A DNA stretch of 64,000 nucleotides from Agromyces humatus (GCF_021228295.1 NZ_JAJQPD010000002.1:434001-498000), one strand, 5' to 3'. Counted from the stretch's first letter, positions 1 to 9,843 are shown. The notes: generated by a model not told the origin, from the letters alone. Numbers and translations are program-made.

Positions 1-209
1 GACTGAAAGTGGCGAGCCTCGATCACGCGATGTGGTGGCACCGCGACGCGCGGGTCGACGAGTGGTTGCTCTTCGTCCAGGAATCGCCGTCGGCGAGTGG
101 TGGGCGAGGTCTCACGCTGGGCCGCATCTACACGCAGGGTGGGGTGCTGGTCGCCAGCGTCGCCCAGGAGGGCATGGTTCGCGTTCCCCTCACTGACGCA
201 GTCGGCTGA
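1..209 (+). CDS. tesB: Acyl-CoA thioesterase II (TesB), C-terminal fragment
   Basis: This is the last 69 or so codons of a gene that begins before the window; the frame is open back to the first base. The residues LDHAMWWHR and the ending GRIYTQGGVLVASVAQEGMVR are typical of the C-terminal hotdog domain of TesB-type acyl-CoA thioesterases, which hydrolyse medium and long acyl-CoA to free fatty acid and CoA in the cytoplasm. The GTG at base 9 lies inside this conserved block and is not a start. The stop is TGA at 207-209. Only the tail is visible, so activity cannot be judged. Confidence 0.8.
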   Translation, partial: LKVASLDHAMWWHRDARVDEWLLFVQESPSASGGRGLTLGRIYTQGGVLVASVAQEGMVRVPLTDAVG

Positions 210-310
210 ATTCTTGCTGTGCAATCCCGTCACAACGCGCCCGCTTGGCCCATGATGGTGGATCAGACGCGCATCGTGCGCGGGCGACGCGAGGTGAAGG
301 AGCTCAGGCG

Positions 311-805
311 ATGACCGATCCCACCGATCTCACGAGACGCGCAGTACTGACCGTCGGGTCCCTCGGCGCGTTCGGCGGCGCACTGGTACTCGCCGGGTGC
401 GCGGCCGACGGCTCTGACGGGGCGAGCCCGTCGAGTCCGTCGACCCCGTCTCCCGAGGTGACCGACGAAGCTCCGACCGATCCGAGTGCCGCACCCGACG
501 CGCCGGCGGCCGGAGACGACGTCGCCGCCCTTGCCGACGTCCCGGTCGGGGGCAGCATCGATGCCACGATCAACGGCGAGGCCGCGCTCGTCTCCCAGCC
601 GACGGCCGGCCAAGTCGTCGCATTCAGTGCCGTCTGCACTCATCAGGGGTGCATGGTCGCCGCGGCCGGCGACGAGTTCCACTGCCCCTGCCACGGATCG
701 ATCTACGACGCCGCCACCGGAGAGGTGATCACCGGGCCCGCGATCAACCCGCTCCCCGAGATCGCGGTCGCCGTGTCGGGTGACCGCATCATCGCGGCCT
801 CCTGA
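311..805 (+). CDS. Rieske [2Fe-2S] protein, Tat-exported lipoprotein
   Basis: 164-residue protein. The N-terminus has twin arginines (R9-R10), a hydrophobic stretch and a lipobox LAGC with Cys30, so Tat export followed by lipidation is likely. Residues 31-70 are a Ser/Pro/Asp/Ala linker. The C-terminal Rieske fold carries C109-T-H111 with C114, and C125-P-C127-H128. That gives Cys109, His111, Cys125 and His128 as cluster ligands and Cys114/Cys127 as the usual disulfide. The ATG at 311 is chosen because GAAGGAG (296-302) sits just upstream; a more upstream start would bury the signal peptide. The stop overlaps the start of the DUF2231 gene, so the two are co-translated. No cytochrome partner is visible; the electron donor and acceptor are unknown. 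Confidence 0.88.
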   Translation: MTDPTDLTRRAVLTVGSLGAFGGALVLAGCAADGSDGASPSSPSTPSPEVTDEAPTDPSAAPDAPAAGDDVAALADVPVGGSIDATINGEAALVSQPTAGQVVAFSAVCTHQGCMVAAAGDEFHCPCHGSIYDAATGEVITGPAINPLPEIAVAVSGDRIIAAS

Positions 806-1326
806 TGGACTACGAATTCGCGGGACTTCCCCTGCACGTCCTGCTCGTGCACGCCGTGATCGTGCTCGTGCCCCTGCTTGCGCTCCTGCTCGTCGTCATC
901 GCCGCATGGCCCGCAGCGCGTCGCGTGCTCTGGCTGCCCGCGCTCATCGGCGCCGCGGTGCTGCTGCCCCTCGGCCTCGTCACGATCGAGGCCGGCAAGT
1001 GGCTCGAGGACCGGGTTCCGAAGACCCCGCTCATCGAGGAGCACACCGACATCGGCGAGGACATCGTGCCGTGGCTGGTCGCGCTGCTCGTGCTCGCCGC
1101 GGTCATCGCCGCGTGGGCGGTCGTCGAACTGATCTCGGCGCGTCGCTCGGGCGAGCACGAGCCCGCACGCCCGGGCCGGGGTATCCGCATCGTCGTCGGT
1201 GTCGTGCTCACGCTCGCCGCACTCGGCGTGCTCGCGGGATCGACGTGGACGCTCGTGCAGATCGCCGAAGCCGGGAGCCGTGCGGTCTGGGAAGGATCGT
1301 TCAGCGACGTTCCGCTCGAGGATTGA
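805..1326 (+). CDS. DUF2231-type four-helix membrane protein
   Basis: 173-residue integral membrane protein with about four hydrophobic helices (near residues 10-32, 38-56, 88-112 and 128-150) and short charged loops. The LPLHVLLVHAVIVLVPL opening matches the DUF2231 family (predicted membrane proteins with an early LHP/LH histidine motif). Its ATG overlaps the stop of the Rieske gene (TGATG), which indicates translational coupling. The pairing suggests a membrane-anchored redox module in which this protein may supply a haem or docking site; that is inference. It ends four bases from the convergent thioesterase gene. Confidence 0.7.
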   Translation: MDYEFAGLPLHVLLVHAVIVLVPLLALLLVVIAAWPAARRVLWLPALIGAAVLLPLGLVTIEAGKWLEDRVPKTPLIEEHTDIGEDIVPWLVALLVLAAVIAAWAVVELISARRSGEHEPARPGRGIRIVVGVVLTLAALGVLAGSTWTLVQIAEAGSRAVWEGSFSDVPLED

Positions 1327-1329
1327 GCT

Positions 1330-1806
1330 TCAGCGGCGGCGGAACGTGAGCGGGTCTTCGAGGTAGGGCTCCCACGCGGCGCGCTCGGCCTCGCTGATAC
1401 GTCGCGGACGTTCGGTCGCGGCGTCGACGATGACGATCGTCGTGACCGCGCGCGTGTACAGCACGCGGGCTTCGACGTCGGTCGGCGAGAAGACCTCGTA
1501 GCAGACGTCGAGACTCGCGCCGCCGATGTGCCCGATCCACAGTTCGATGTCGAGCGGCTGACGCTGGTACGGGATCGGCGCGAGATACTCGACCTCTTGA
1601 CGCGCGATGAGCGTGATCGTGTTCGCACCGGGGCTCGCGTCGAGCACCGCCGTCGACGCGCCGACGGCGTGCTCGGACGTGTCGTCGCTCACCCAGAACG
1701 CCTGGATGCGCGCCTCCTCGAGAAGGCTGAGCATGCGGGCGTTGTTCACGTGCCCGTAGGCGTCGAGGTCGCTCCACCGCAACGGGGTGGGCACGTGAAG
1801 TCGCAT
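1330..1806 (-). CDS. Acyl-CoA thioesterase, 4HBT/YbgC hotdog family
   Basis: 158 residues, the usual length for a single hotdog domain. The signature WSDLDAYGHVNNARMLSLLEEAR (residues ~11-33) includes the Asp-x-x-x-His-Val-Asn motif of the 4-hydroxybenzoyl-CoA thioesterase/YbgC family, with Asp15 the likely catalytic residue. It probably hydrolyses a cytoplasmic acyl-CoA; the substrate cannot be read from sequence. The ATG starts one base after the ettA stop on the same strand, so it is the second gene of an ettA operon. Confidence 0.85.
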   Translation of the reverse strand: MRLHVPTPLRWSDLDAYGHVNNARMLSLLEEARIQAFWVSDDTSEHAVGASTAVLDASPGANTITLIARQEVEYLAPIPYQRQPLDIELWIGHIGGASLDVCYEVFSPTDVEARVLYTRAVTTIVIVDAATERPRRISEAERAAWEPYLEDPLTFRRR

Positions 1807-1807
1807 C

Positions 1808-3490
<1,683 letters not shown>

Positions 3491-3506
3491 ATCGCCTACC
3501 AGTCTA

Positions 3507-3524
3507 TGGGTCGCGTCCGACCCA
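3507..3524 (-). promoter_or_regulatory. Inverted repeat upstream of ettA
   Basis: A perfect 7-bp inverted repeat (TGGGTCG, four-base loop, CGACCCA) lies 17-34 bases upstream of the ettA ATG, directly before the TAGACT -10-like element at 3500-3505. Its position across the promoter suggests a repressor site, or an upstream element if transcription begins further out. No regulator is identified. Confidence 0.3.
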
Positions 3525-3721
3525 CGAGACAGCCACCGGCGCCGAGGGGCCGGCCGACTGAGACGGCATCGAGCAACCTGACAGGACGAGGGCGAGGACG
3601 TCTCCGACGAGCGCGGCCGTCGCGCCGATCGGTCGCGCCATCGTTCTCCTCAGCTGCCGCCGCGGCCACCCGAGCCGACTCTCTGCGTGCCGTCGACGGC
3701 CCGGGTGACCGCGCAGGCGGC

Positions 3722-4297
3722 TCAGTCGACCGCTCCTGCGGTGGCGAACACCTCTCCCGTGCGCTCATCGGTGTCGCCGAACGCACCGAGGTCGTCGTCG
3801 TCATCGGTGGCGCTGAGGGCGGTCGCGGGCCAGCCGCCGGCGTCGCTGGAGTCGTCGCCGGCGCCGAACCCGATCGACGACTCGACGGCGGCGGCGTCAT
3901 CGAGTTCCCCGCCCTCGGGAGCGGTGCCTGCGGCGCGTGCCTTCTCGAGCCGGCCGTACGTCGTGACGCACCACGAGAGGTCGTGTCCGATCGAGTCGGC
4001 CTCGATCTCGACGGTGGTGCCGGACTTGGTGCCGTTGTCCCACTCGCGCTGGCGAAGTCGACCGCGAACGACGAGCCGCTCCCCCTTGCGCACCGAGAGA
4101 CTGGTGTTGACGGCGAGCTGCCGGAACGCCGAGACGGTGTACCAGTTGGTCTCGCCGTCCTCCCAGGAGCCCTTCGTGCGATCGAAGTACCGGTGCCGCG
4201 ACGCGAACCGGAACGAGGTGATCGCGAGCCCCTGGTTGGTGACGTGGTGTCGCGGGTCGCTGCCCACGACGCCGGTCAGGGTGATGGTGTCGGTCAT
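3722..4297 (-). CDS. ssb: Single-stranded DNA-binding protein paralogue without the canonical C-terminal tip
   Basis: 191 residues. The N-terminal ~110 residues form an SSB OB fold (ITLTGVVGSDPRHHVTNQGLAITSFRFAS, then WYTVSAFRQLAVNTSLSVRKGERLVVRGRL). The C-terminal ~80 residues are acidic and low complexity (DDDDDLGAFGDTDE) but end in GEVFATAGAVD. The conserved acidic DDIPF-type tip used by housekeeping SSB to recruit repair and replication proteins is absent. This fits the second, SsbB-like actinobacterial paralogue rather than the essential SSB, which normally lies in the rpsF-rplI locus. The start is the ATG with GAGGAG eight bases upstream; in-frame sequence before it has no SSB similarity. 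Confidence 0.88.
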   Translation of the reverse strand: MTDTITLTGVVGSDPRHHVTNQGLAITSFRFASRHRYFDRTKGSWEDGETNWYTVSAFRQLAVNTSLSVRKGERLVVRGRLRQREWDNGTKSGTTVEIEADSIGHDLSWCVTTYGRLEKARAAGTAPEGGELDDAAAVESSIGFGAGDDSSDAGGWPATALSATDDDDDLGAFGDTDERTGEVFATAGAVD

Positions 4298-4520
4298 TGT
4301 GCACTCCTCGGTCGGGCGCCGCCGCGAATCGACGGCTCGCGGTTCCGGGGCGACCTCGTGCCGGACGACGCCCCGGAACCGCGTGTCTCGAGCCTCGTGC
4401 CCGTGGCGTGACATCCGTCGGTGCATTCGCGCACCCGTGGAGAACCGGGTGGGTGGCGACCCTGTCGAGGACGAGTGGCCGCGTCGCACGCGGCCGGCGG
4501 AACGTTCGCTTCGGTCACCG

Positions 4521-4526
4521 TAGAGT
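4521..4526 (+). promoter_or_regulatory. -10 element TAGAGT, leaderless arrangement for the aldo/keto reductase
   Basis: TAGAGT is followed by six bases and then ATG (4533). With a normal -10 to +1 distance, transcription would begin at or next to the A of the start codon, giving a leaderless mRNA. This supports ATG 4533 over the in-frame ATG at 4569. Confidence 0.5.
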
Positions 4527-4532
4527 GGCCCG

Positions 4533-5540
4533 ATGACCTTCGTCGCGCACCCCGAACGATACGACCGCATGCAGTACAACCGGGTCGGCCGCAGTGGACT
4601 GAAGCTCCCCTCGCTCTCGCTCGGCCTGTGGCACAACTTCGGTCACGACCGCGCCTACGACACGCAGCGCGCGATCGTGCGCCGCGCGTTCGACCTCGGC
4701 ATCACGCACTTCGACCTCGCGAACAACTACGGCCCGCCGGCAGGCAGCGCTGAGGAGAACTTCGGCCGGATGCTCGCGACCGACCTCGCTCGATACCGTG
4801 ACGAGCTCATCGTCTCGTCGAAGGCCGGGTACGACATGTGGCCGGGCCCGTACGGCGAGTTCGGGTCGCGCAAGTACCTGCTCGCATCGCTCGACCAGAG
4901 CCTGCGTCGGCTCGGGCTCGACTACGTCGACATCTTCTATTCGCACCGCCCCGACCCCGAGACGCCGATCGAGGAGACCATGGGCGCGCTCGCCACCGCC
5001 GTTCGCCAGGGCAAGGCGCTCTACGTCGGCATCTCGAACTACGGGCCCGACGAGACCCGCGCCGCTGCGGCGGCCCTCGAGGCCGAAGGCGTGCCGTTGC
5101 TCATCCACCAGCCGCGGTACTCGATGTTCGACCGCCACATCGAGGACGGCTTCTTCCCGGCGCTCGAGGAGGTCGGTGCGGCCAGCATCGTGTTCTCACC
5201 GCTCGCGCAGGGCCTGCTGACCGATCGATACCTCACGGGGGATGTCCCGTCCGGGTCCCGCGCGGCGACGAGCCGGTTCCTCTCCCCCGACCGCATCAGC
5301 GCCGAGTACCTCGAGCGCGCCCGCGCGCTCGATGCCATCGCGAAGGAGCGCGGGCAGTCGCTCGCCCAGCTCGCGCTCTCCTGGGTGCTCAGGCAGCCGC
5401 TCGTCACGAGCGCCCTCATCGGCGCGTCGAGCGTGACCCAGCTCGAGCAGAACGTCGCCGCACTCGACGCGGCTCCGCTCACCGAGGCCGAGATCGAGCG
5501 CATCGAGCCGTTCGCCGCGAACGGCACCGCGCTCGGCTGA
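4533..5540 (+). CDS. Aldo/keto reductase, YghZ/MgrA-like (AKR14-type)
   Basis: 335-residue TIM-barrel NADPH-dependent oxidoreductase. The catalytic tetrad is visible: Asp and Tyr in FDLANNYG, Lys in SSKAGYDMWPGPYG and His in IFYSHRPDP. The MWPGPYGE and SRKYLLASLDQSLRRLGLDYVDI blocks are those of the L-glyceraldehyde-3-phosphate reductase (YghZ) branch, which detoxifies aldehydes such as methylglyoxal. Single-gene unit, divergent from the ssb paralogue. Physiological substrate is inferred from family only. Confidence 0.88.
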   Translation: MTFVAHPERYDRMQYNRVGRSGLKLPSLSLGLWHNFGHDRAYDTQRAIVRRAFDLGITHFDLANNYGPPAGSAEENFGRMLATDLARYRDELIVSSKAGYDMWPGPYGEFGSRKYLLASLDQSLRRLGLDYVDIFYSHRPDPETPIEETMGALATAVRQGKALYVGISNYGPDETRAAAAALEAEGVPLLIHQPRYSMFDRHIEDGFFPALEEVGAASIVFSPLAQGLLTDRYLTGDVPSGSRAATSRFLSPDRISAEYLERARALDAIAKERGQSLAQLALSWVLRQPLVTSALIGASSVTQLEQNVAALDAAPLTEAEIERIEPFAANGTALG

Positions 5541-5550
5541 GTTCCCGAGA

Positions 5551-5574
5551 ACCCGGTGCGCAGGGGGGGCGCCG
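5551..5574 (+). terminator. Possible hairpin terminator after the aldo/keto reductase
   Basis: An eight-pair stem with one G-U wobble (CCCGGTGC ... GCGCCGGG) begins 11 bases after the reductase stop codon. There is no T tract, so termination function is uncertain; it may only stabilise the 3' end. Confidence 0.3.
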
Positions 5575-5669
5575 GGCTGAGCGCCGCTGATCGAGCGGTC
5601 TGGATGACGGTGGGTCTGCGTATCGTCGCAGACACACCGCAGGGCCGGCTGCACGATGAGAGGCACGAC

Positions 5670-5921
5670 ATGAGCACGGCAGTTCTCGCACGAACCCGCG
5701 TACCCTTCCCCGCCGTCGTACCCGGCCTCACGATCTCGCCCGCGGCGCCCGATCTGTGGCGAGTCTCGCGAGCGAGTGGCGCGGTCGTCGGTCACATCGA
5801 GCGGCACGGGGGCGACGACCGCGTGCGGTATCGAGCTCGCCGAGTCCTGCCGGGCGGCATCCGTTCGATCGAACTCGGCGAGTTCTGGTCGCCGCGCGAG
5901 GCCGCTGAGCTCTTCCGCTGA
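5670..5921 (+). CDS. Small hypothetical protein (83 aa)
   Basis: No family recognised with confidence. The ATG at 5670 has GAGAGG about 8 bases upstream; codon use resembles the neighbours, with strong third-position GC. The product is soluble, basic in the middle (HIERHGGDDRVRYRARRVLPGGIRSIELGEFWSPREAAELFR) and lacks signal peptide or membrane segments. The ending resembles short actinobacterial proteins that display one beta sheet followed by a helix. It stands alone between the reductase and a membrane protein gene. Confidence 0.6.
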   Translation: MSTAVLARTRVPFPAVVPGLTISPAAPDLWRVSRASGAVVGHIERHGGDDRVRYRARRVLPGGIRSIELGEFWSPREAAELFR

Positions 5922-5994
5922 GAGGCAGCCGTTCGGCGACCCGTGAATTCTTGGCGCGCCGTGGCCGAGGCGCAGGGCGGTCCCGACCGCGCGA

Positions 5995-6000
5995 TAGCCT
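5995..6000 (+). promoter_or_regulatory. -10 element TAGCCT, leaderless arrangement
   Basis: TAGCCT plus six bases precede the ATG at 6007, the same spacing as at several other starts in the window. It predicts a leaderless transcript for the downstream membrane protein and supports that start; no Shine-Dalgarno is present. Confidence 0.5.
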
Positions 6001-6006
6001 GCGGCC

Positions 6007-6651
6007 ATGCAGTGGTGGAACGACCTCGTCTCCTGGATCACGTCGAGCGATGCCCAGCCGGCGGTCTTCACGGCCGCCCTCCTGTTCCTCGCGGTGCTCG
6101 CCGCCGGCCTGCTCGCGGCCTGGATCTCGAGTGGCTCGATCAAACGGGTCGTCGCCCAACGCGACCGCGAGGCGAAGACTGCGGCGATCGCCGCCCTCGT
6201 CGACGCCGCGACCGAGGCGTCGGTGTGGAATTCGCTCACTCCGCAGGAACAGGTGCTCGCCGACCGGGTCGTCGGACAGGCCGACATCCAAGTGCGACTG
6301 CTGCCGATCCGCGGCTCCGACGTCGCGGCGAACTGGGCGGCTCACCAACTGCACGAACTCAAGCGGGCCTCCGCGACGTTCGGCTACCAACTCGATCCCG
6401 CCGTGGTCGAGTTCCGCGACCGTCTGCTCGAATGGCAGCGCCACCCGGGGCGCACCCGCAAGCAGTTCCAGAACGACCTGGATCGCTGGCGCACGCAGCG
6501 CGTCGAGCAGCCCGAACTCGAGACCGTCGACCAGCAGGACGCGTGGGTCGCGGCACAGCATCATGAGCGCTACAGCGAGACGGTGCCGCTCAGTGATCGC
6601 ACGGCCGACGCCACGACCGGGCCGACCCAGACGGTGCCCACCGACCGCTGA
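6007..6651 (+). CDS. Hypothetical single-pass membrane protein
   Basis: 214 residues: a short N-terminal segment, one transmembrane helix (about residues 20-41), then a ~170-residue cytoplasmic domain rich in charged and Gln/Trp residues (KRVVAQRDREAKTAAIAALVDAATEASVWNSLTPQEQVLADRVVGQADIQVRLLP). The topology is that of a membrane-anchored soluble domain; I do not recognise the family. It ends seven bases from the convergent nadE stop. No operon partner. Confidence 0.65.
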   Translation: MQWWNDLVSWITSSDAQPAVFTAALLFLAVLAAGLLAAWISSGSIKRVVAQRDREAKTAAIAALVDAATEASVWNSLTPQEQVLADRVVGQADIQVRLLPIRGSDVAANWAAHQLHELKRASATFGYQLDPAVVEFRDRLLEWQRHPGRTRKQFQNDLDRWRTQRVEQPELETVDQQDAWVAAQHHERYSETVPLSDRTADATTGPTQTVPTDR

Positions 6652-6657
6652 GGCCGA

Positions 6658-7479
6658 TCAGCGCCACCAGTCGTCGAACATCGAGACGGGTACCGTGCGC
6701 TTGTGGCGCGTCTGCAGGAACCGCGCCTCGATCTTCTCGGCGATCGCCGGATCGATGTCCTCGCCCTCGAGGAACGCGTCGATGTCGCGATAACGCAGCC
6801 CGAGATTGGCCTCGTCGGACTGGCCCGGGTCTGTGTCGAGCAGATCCGCGGTCGGCACCTTGAGGGAGAGCCGGTCGGGCGCTCCGAGGTGTTCGAGCAA
6901 CGCGCGGCCCTGCCGTTTCGTGAGGCCGGTCAAGGGCAGGAGGTCGGTTCCCCCGTCGCCGAACTTCGTGAAGAATCCCGTCACCGCCTCGGCGGCGTGG
7001 TCGGTGCCGACCACGAGGAGCCCCCTTTCGCCCGCGAGCGCGTATTGGGCGACCATCCGCATGCGCGCCTTCACGTTCCCCTTGCCGAAGTCGCTGATCG
7101 AGACATCCGTCGCTTCGGCGAAGTCCGACGAGAGCCCGTCGACACCGCCTCTGATGTTGAAGACGACCGTCTCCTGAGGGTCGATGAAGTCGAGGGCGAT
7201 CTGCGCATCGTCCTCGTCGCGCTGAACCCCGTAGGGAAGCCGCACCGCGACGAATGTCGCAGCGCCTCCCTCGGCGATGAACTCTTCGACCGCGAGCCGG
7301 CAGAGACGCCCGGCGAGCGAGGAGTCCTGCCCGCCGCTGATGCCCAGCACGAGCCCGTTCGCGCCGGACGCGCGAAGGTAGTCCTTGAGGAAGTCGATCC
7401 GTGAGCGCACCTGCTCGGCCGGGTCGATGGCTGGGGTGACATTGAGTTCGGCGATGATTCGCGCCTGCACGTCTCGCAT
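6658..7479 (-). CDS. nadE: NH3-dependent NAD+ synthetase
   Basis: 273 residues, the length of the short ammonia-dependent NadE lacking a glutaminase domain. The PP-loop motif SGGQDSS (48-54) binds [30 protein letters not shown] and the C-terminal [17 protein letters not shown] are diagnostic. It adenylates deamido-NAD and amidates it to NAD+, the last step of NAD synthesis. The start at 7479 (MRDVQARI) is chosen because TATCGT (7486-7491) plus six bases precede it, and the sequence further upstream lacks similarity. Confidence 0.95.
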   Translation of the reverse strand: MRDVQARIIAELNVTPAIDPAEQVRSRIDFLKDYLRASGANGLVLGISGGQDSSLAGRLCRLAVEEFIAEGGAATFVAVRLPYGVQRDEDDAQIALDFIDPQETVVFNIRGGVDGLSSDFAEATDVSISDFGKGNVKARMRMVAQYALAGERGLLVVGTDHAAEAVTGFFTKFGDGGTDLLPLTGLTKRQGRALLEHLGAPDRLSLKVPTADLLDTDPGQSDEANLGLRYRDIDAFLEGEDIDPAIAEKIEARFLQTRHKRTVPVSMFDDWWR

Positions 7480-7485
7480 GCCCCG

Positions 7486-7491
7486 ACGATA
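7486..7491 (-). promoter_or_regulatory. -10 element TATCGT for nadE
   Basis: On the minus strand TATCGT is followed by exactly six bases and the nadE ATG. This predicts a leaderless mRNA and decides the start against longer in-frame options. Confidence 0.5.
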
Positions 7492-7611
7492 CCGTCGGCG
7501 TGTTTCACGGAGGAAACGCGCCCAGCCGCATCCGCGGCGACCCGAGCGGCGCGGCCCGACTCGCACTAGCATCGCGACTGGGGTGCGGTCGCACCCGTCG
7601 GGGAGGGACGC

Positions 7612-8832
7612 ATGGAAGTCTCGCTCAGCACGATGGTGCTCGTGCCGGCGATCGCCGCAGTCGCACCGCTGCTCGTTCGCGGCATCGGGCGTTGGCTGGC
7701 GATTCCGCTCGTCGTGTTCGAGATCGTGCTCGGACTGCTGCTCGGTCCGGCGGTGCTCGGGTGGGTCACGCCCGACGCATTCCTCGACCTCCTGTCGGAG
7801 TTCGGGCTGGCGATGCTGTTCTTCCTCGCGGGCAACGAGATCGACTTCCGTACGATTCGCGGTCGACCGATCAGCCGGGCCGCGATCGGCTGGATCATCT
7901 CGCTCGCCGCGGGCTTCGGCATCGCCGCACTCATCGCCGTCGACCTGCCGTCGGCAGCGTTCATCGGCATCGCGCTCACCTCCACGGCGCTCGGCACGAT
8001 CCTTCCGGTGCTGCGCGACTCGGGCGACCTGAAGACACCGTTCGGCATCTCGGTGATCGCGCTCGGCGCGGTCGGGGAATTCGGGCCGCTCCTGGCGATC
8101 TCGCTCTTCCTGAGCGGCCGTTCACCGCTCGTCGCCGCGCTCGTGCTGCTGCTCTTCGCACTGCTCGCGGGCGTGGCGATCTGGTTCGCAGCGAGAGGTC
8201 TCGGCGAGCGCTTGCATCACGTCATCACGACCACGCTCCACACCAGCGGTCAGTTCGCGGTGCGACTGGTCTTGTTCGTGCTGCTCGCTCTGGTCGCCCT
8301 CAGCATGCTGCTCGATCTCGACATGCTCCTCGGCGCATTCACCGCGGGGGTGATCTACCGCCTGCTGATGTCGGGCGCACCGAAGGCCGACGCCGAAGCC
8401 GTCGAATCGAAGCTCGAAGCAGTCGGATACGGATTCCTGGTGCCCGTGTTCTTCATCAACACCGGTGTCGAGTTCGACCTCGAGGCACTGTTCGCCGACG
8501 GCCGCACGATCGCGATGCTGCCCGTGTTCCTCGTGTTGCTCCTTGTCGTTCGCGGACTGCCGTCGCTGCTCGTCGTGCCGAACGGGGCGAGCCGTCCTGA
8601 CCGCGTCGCGACCGCGCTCTTCGGGGCGACCGGCCTGCCGATCATCGTCGCGGTGACGGCCATCGGCGTCGAGCGCGACGAGCTCGACACCGGAACGGCC
8701 GCTGCACTCGTCGGTGCGGGAATGCTCTCGGTGCTGCTGTTCCCGCTCATCGCCCTCGCCATCAGGGGCGGCCGCAGAAGATCGCGTCGCCGCACGCGCA
8801 CGGATGACGTGGGCATGCCCACCGAAGGCTGA
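7612..8832 (+). CDS. Monovalent cation:proton antiporter (CPA2/KefB-like)
   Basis: 406 residues with about twelve hydrophobic helices, matching the Na+/H+ exchanger domain of CPA2-type antiporters. Recognisable blocks are the [22 protein letters not shown] helix, [10 protein letters not shown] (the family F-L-A-G-x-E/D motif) and [20 protein letters not shown]. It would exchange K+ or Na+ for H+ at the cytoplasmic membrane. No RCK/TrkA-N nucleotide-binding domain follows; the protein ends in a short Arg-rich tail. The ATG has GGGGAGGGA upstream and a TAGCAT box (7567-7572), so this gene has a normal leader. Confidence 0.85.
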   Translation: MEVSLSTMVLVPAIAAVAPLLVRGIGRWLAIPLVVFEIVLGLLLGPAVLGWVTPDAFLDLLSEFGLAMLFFLAGNEIDFRTIRGRPISRAAIGWIISLAAGFGIAALIAVDLPSAAFIGIALTSTALGTILPVLRDSGDLKTPFGISVIALGAVGEFGPLLAISLFLSGRSPLVAALVLLLFALLAGVAIWFAARGLGERLHHVITTTLHTSGQFAVRLVLFVLLALVALSMLLDLDMLLGAFTAGVIYRLLMSGAPKADAEAVESKLEAVGYGFLVPVFFINTGVEFDLEALFADGRTIAMLPVFLVLLLVVRGLPSLLVVPNGASRPDRVATALFGATGLPIIVAVTAIGVERDELDTGTAAALVGAGMLSVLLFPLIALAIRGGRRRSRRRTRTDDVGMPTEG

Positions 8833-8874
8833 GCACAACCCCCGAGCGAACGCGGTCGATCACCGCTCGGTGGC

Positions 8875-8880
8875 TATGCT
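8875..8880 (+). promoter_or_regulatory. Possible -10 (TATGCT) for tRNA-Arg
   Basis: TATGCT lies 23 bases upstream of the mature tRNA-Arg 5' end, a plausible distance for a short processed leader. No convincing -35 is seen. Confidence 0.35.
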
Positions 8881-8903
8881 GGCTGAAGCACGATCCGATG
8901 TCA

Positions 8904-8976
8904 CCCCCCGTAGCTCAGTGGACAGAGCAGGTGGTTTCTACCCACTTGGTCGGGAGTTCGAATCTCTCCGGGGGGA
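8904..8976 (+). tRNA. tRNA-Arg (anticodon UCU)
   Basis: A complete cloverleaf of 73 bases. Acceptor CCCCCCG pairs with CGGGGGG (8969-8975), discriminator A8976. D arm is GCTC/GAGC, anticodon stem GGTGG/CCACT with loop TTTCTAC (8935-8941), so anticodon TCT reads AGA. T arm is GGGAG-TTCGAAT-CTCTC. CCA is not encoded. AGA is a rare codon in such a GC-rich genome. Confidence 0.95.
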
Positions 8977-9021
8977 CCTTCGGCCCTCATGCGCACCGCG
9001 TCCCGTGTCGGCGCGCCCCGC

Positions 9022-9027
9022 TAGACT
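9022..9027 (+). promoter_or_regulatory. -10 element TAGACT for orn
   Basis: TAGACT, six bases, then ATG at 9034. No Shine-Dalgarno precedes the start, so a leaderless orn mRNA is predicted. Confidence 0.55.
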
Positions 9028-9033
9028 CGCCGC

Positions 9034-9654
9034 ATGGCTTCCTCGAGTGACCGACTGGTCTGGATCGACTGCGAGATGACCGGGCTCGACCTCGAGGTCG
9101 ACGAACTCGTCGAGATCGCGGTCGTCATCACCGACTACGACCTGACCCCCGTCGACGCGGGGCTCAACATCGTCATCAAGCCCGACGCGAGCGCGCTCCA
9201 GTCGATGGGCGAGTTCGTGCGCGCGATGCACACCGAGTCCGGCCTCATCGAAGAGATCCCCAACGGCGTCAGCGTCGCCGATGCCGAGTACCAGGTGCTC
9301 GAATATGTGCTGAAGCACGTGCCCGCAGAGCAGAAGGCGCCGCTCGCGGGCAACTCCATCGGCACCGACCGCGCATTCCTCACCAAGTACATGCCACGCC
9401 TCGACGCGCACCTGCACTACCGCAACGTCGACGTCTCGTCGATCAAAGAGCTCGCGAAACGCTGGTATCCCCGCGCATACTTCAACGCGCCCGCGAAGAA
9501 CGGCGGGCACCGCGCGCTCGCCGACATCCTCGAATCGATCAGGGAACTGCACTACTACCGGCGCGCGGTGTTCGTCGCCGATCCCGGGCCGTCGAGCCAA
9601 GAGCTGCAGACCCTCGCGGCGTCGGTCGTGGACGAGTTCGCCACCAAGGTGTAG
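9034..9654 (+). CDS. orn: Oligoribonuclease
   Basis: 206-residue DEDDh 3'-5' exoribonuclease. Exo I is WIDCEMTGLD (Asp12, Glu14), Exo II is LAGNSIGTDRAFL, and Exo III is GGHRALADILESI with the catalytic His and Asp. Orn degrades 2-5-nt RNA products, including pGpG from cyclic di-GMP, and completes mRNA decay. Length is slightly above the enterobacterial ~180 residues, with an Actinobacteria-type C-terminal extension. Flanked by the tRNA-Arg and tRNA-His genes. Confidence 0.97.
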   Translation: MASSSDRLVWIDCEMTGLDLEVDELVEIAVVITDYDLTPVDAGLNIVIKPDASALQSMGEFVRAMHTESGLIEEIPNGVSVADAEYQVLEYVLKHVPAEQKAPLAGNSIGTDRAFLTKYMPRLDAHLHYRNVDVSSIKELAKRWYPRAYFNAPAKNGGHRALADILESIRELHYYRRAVFVADPGPSSQELQTLAASVVDEFATKV

Positions 9655-9696
9655 TAGTCTCTTCTAGTTGCCATATCGCGTCAGCGGTCAGCACAT

Positions 9697-9773
9697 GGTG
9701 GGTATAGCTCAGTCGGTAGAGCGCCTGGTTGTGGTCCAGGAGGTCGCGGGTTCAAGCCCCGTTACTCACCCCA
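9697..9773 (+). tRNA. tRNA-His (anticodon GUG), with encoded CCA
   Basis: Acceptor GTGGGTA (9698-9704) pairs with TACTCAC (9763-9769). An extra G at 9697 pairs with C9770, the -1:73 pair that identifies tRNA-His. Anticodon stem CCTGG/CCAGG encloses loop TTGTGGT, anticodon GTG. T arm is GCGGG-TTCAAGC-CCCGT. CCA (9771-9773) is encoded. It is immediately followed by a damaged repeat of its own internal sequence. Confidence 0.96.
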
Positions 9774-9775
9774 AG

Positions 9776-9843
9776 GAGCGCCTGGTTGTGGTACAGCCTG
9801 GTTGTGGTACCGCATCCAGGGAAGCTCGCGGGTTCAAGCCCCG
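9776..9843 (+). pseudogene. Decayed partial tRNA-His copy
   Basis: Directly after the intact tRNA, GAGCGCCTGGTTGTGGT (9776-9792) repeats tRNA bases 9719-9735. CCTGGTTGTGGT recurs again at 9797-9808, followed by CCAGG (9816-9820), so the anticodon stem is kept with an enlarged loop. CGCGGGTTCAAGCCCCG (9827-9843) repeats tRNA bases 9745-9761. Both acceptor strands and the D arm are absent, so no functional tRNA can form. It is a remnant of duplication or of integration/excision at the tRNA. Confidence 0.75.

Noticed and set aside
245..310. Upstream in-frame start for the Rieske protein.
   Set aside because: It would add 22 residues before the twin-arginine motif and bypass the GAAGGAG site; export signals normally sit at the N-terminus.
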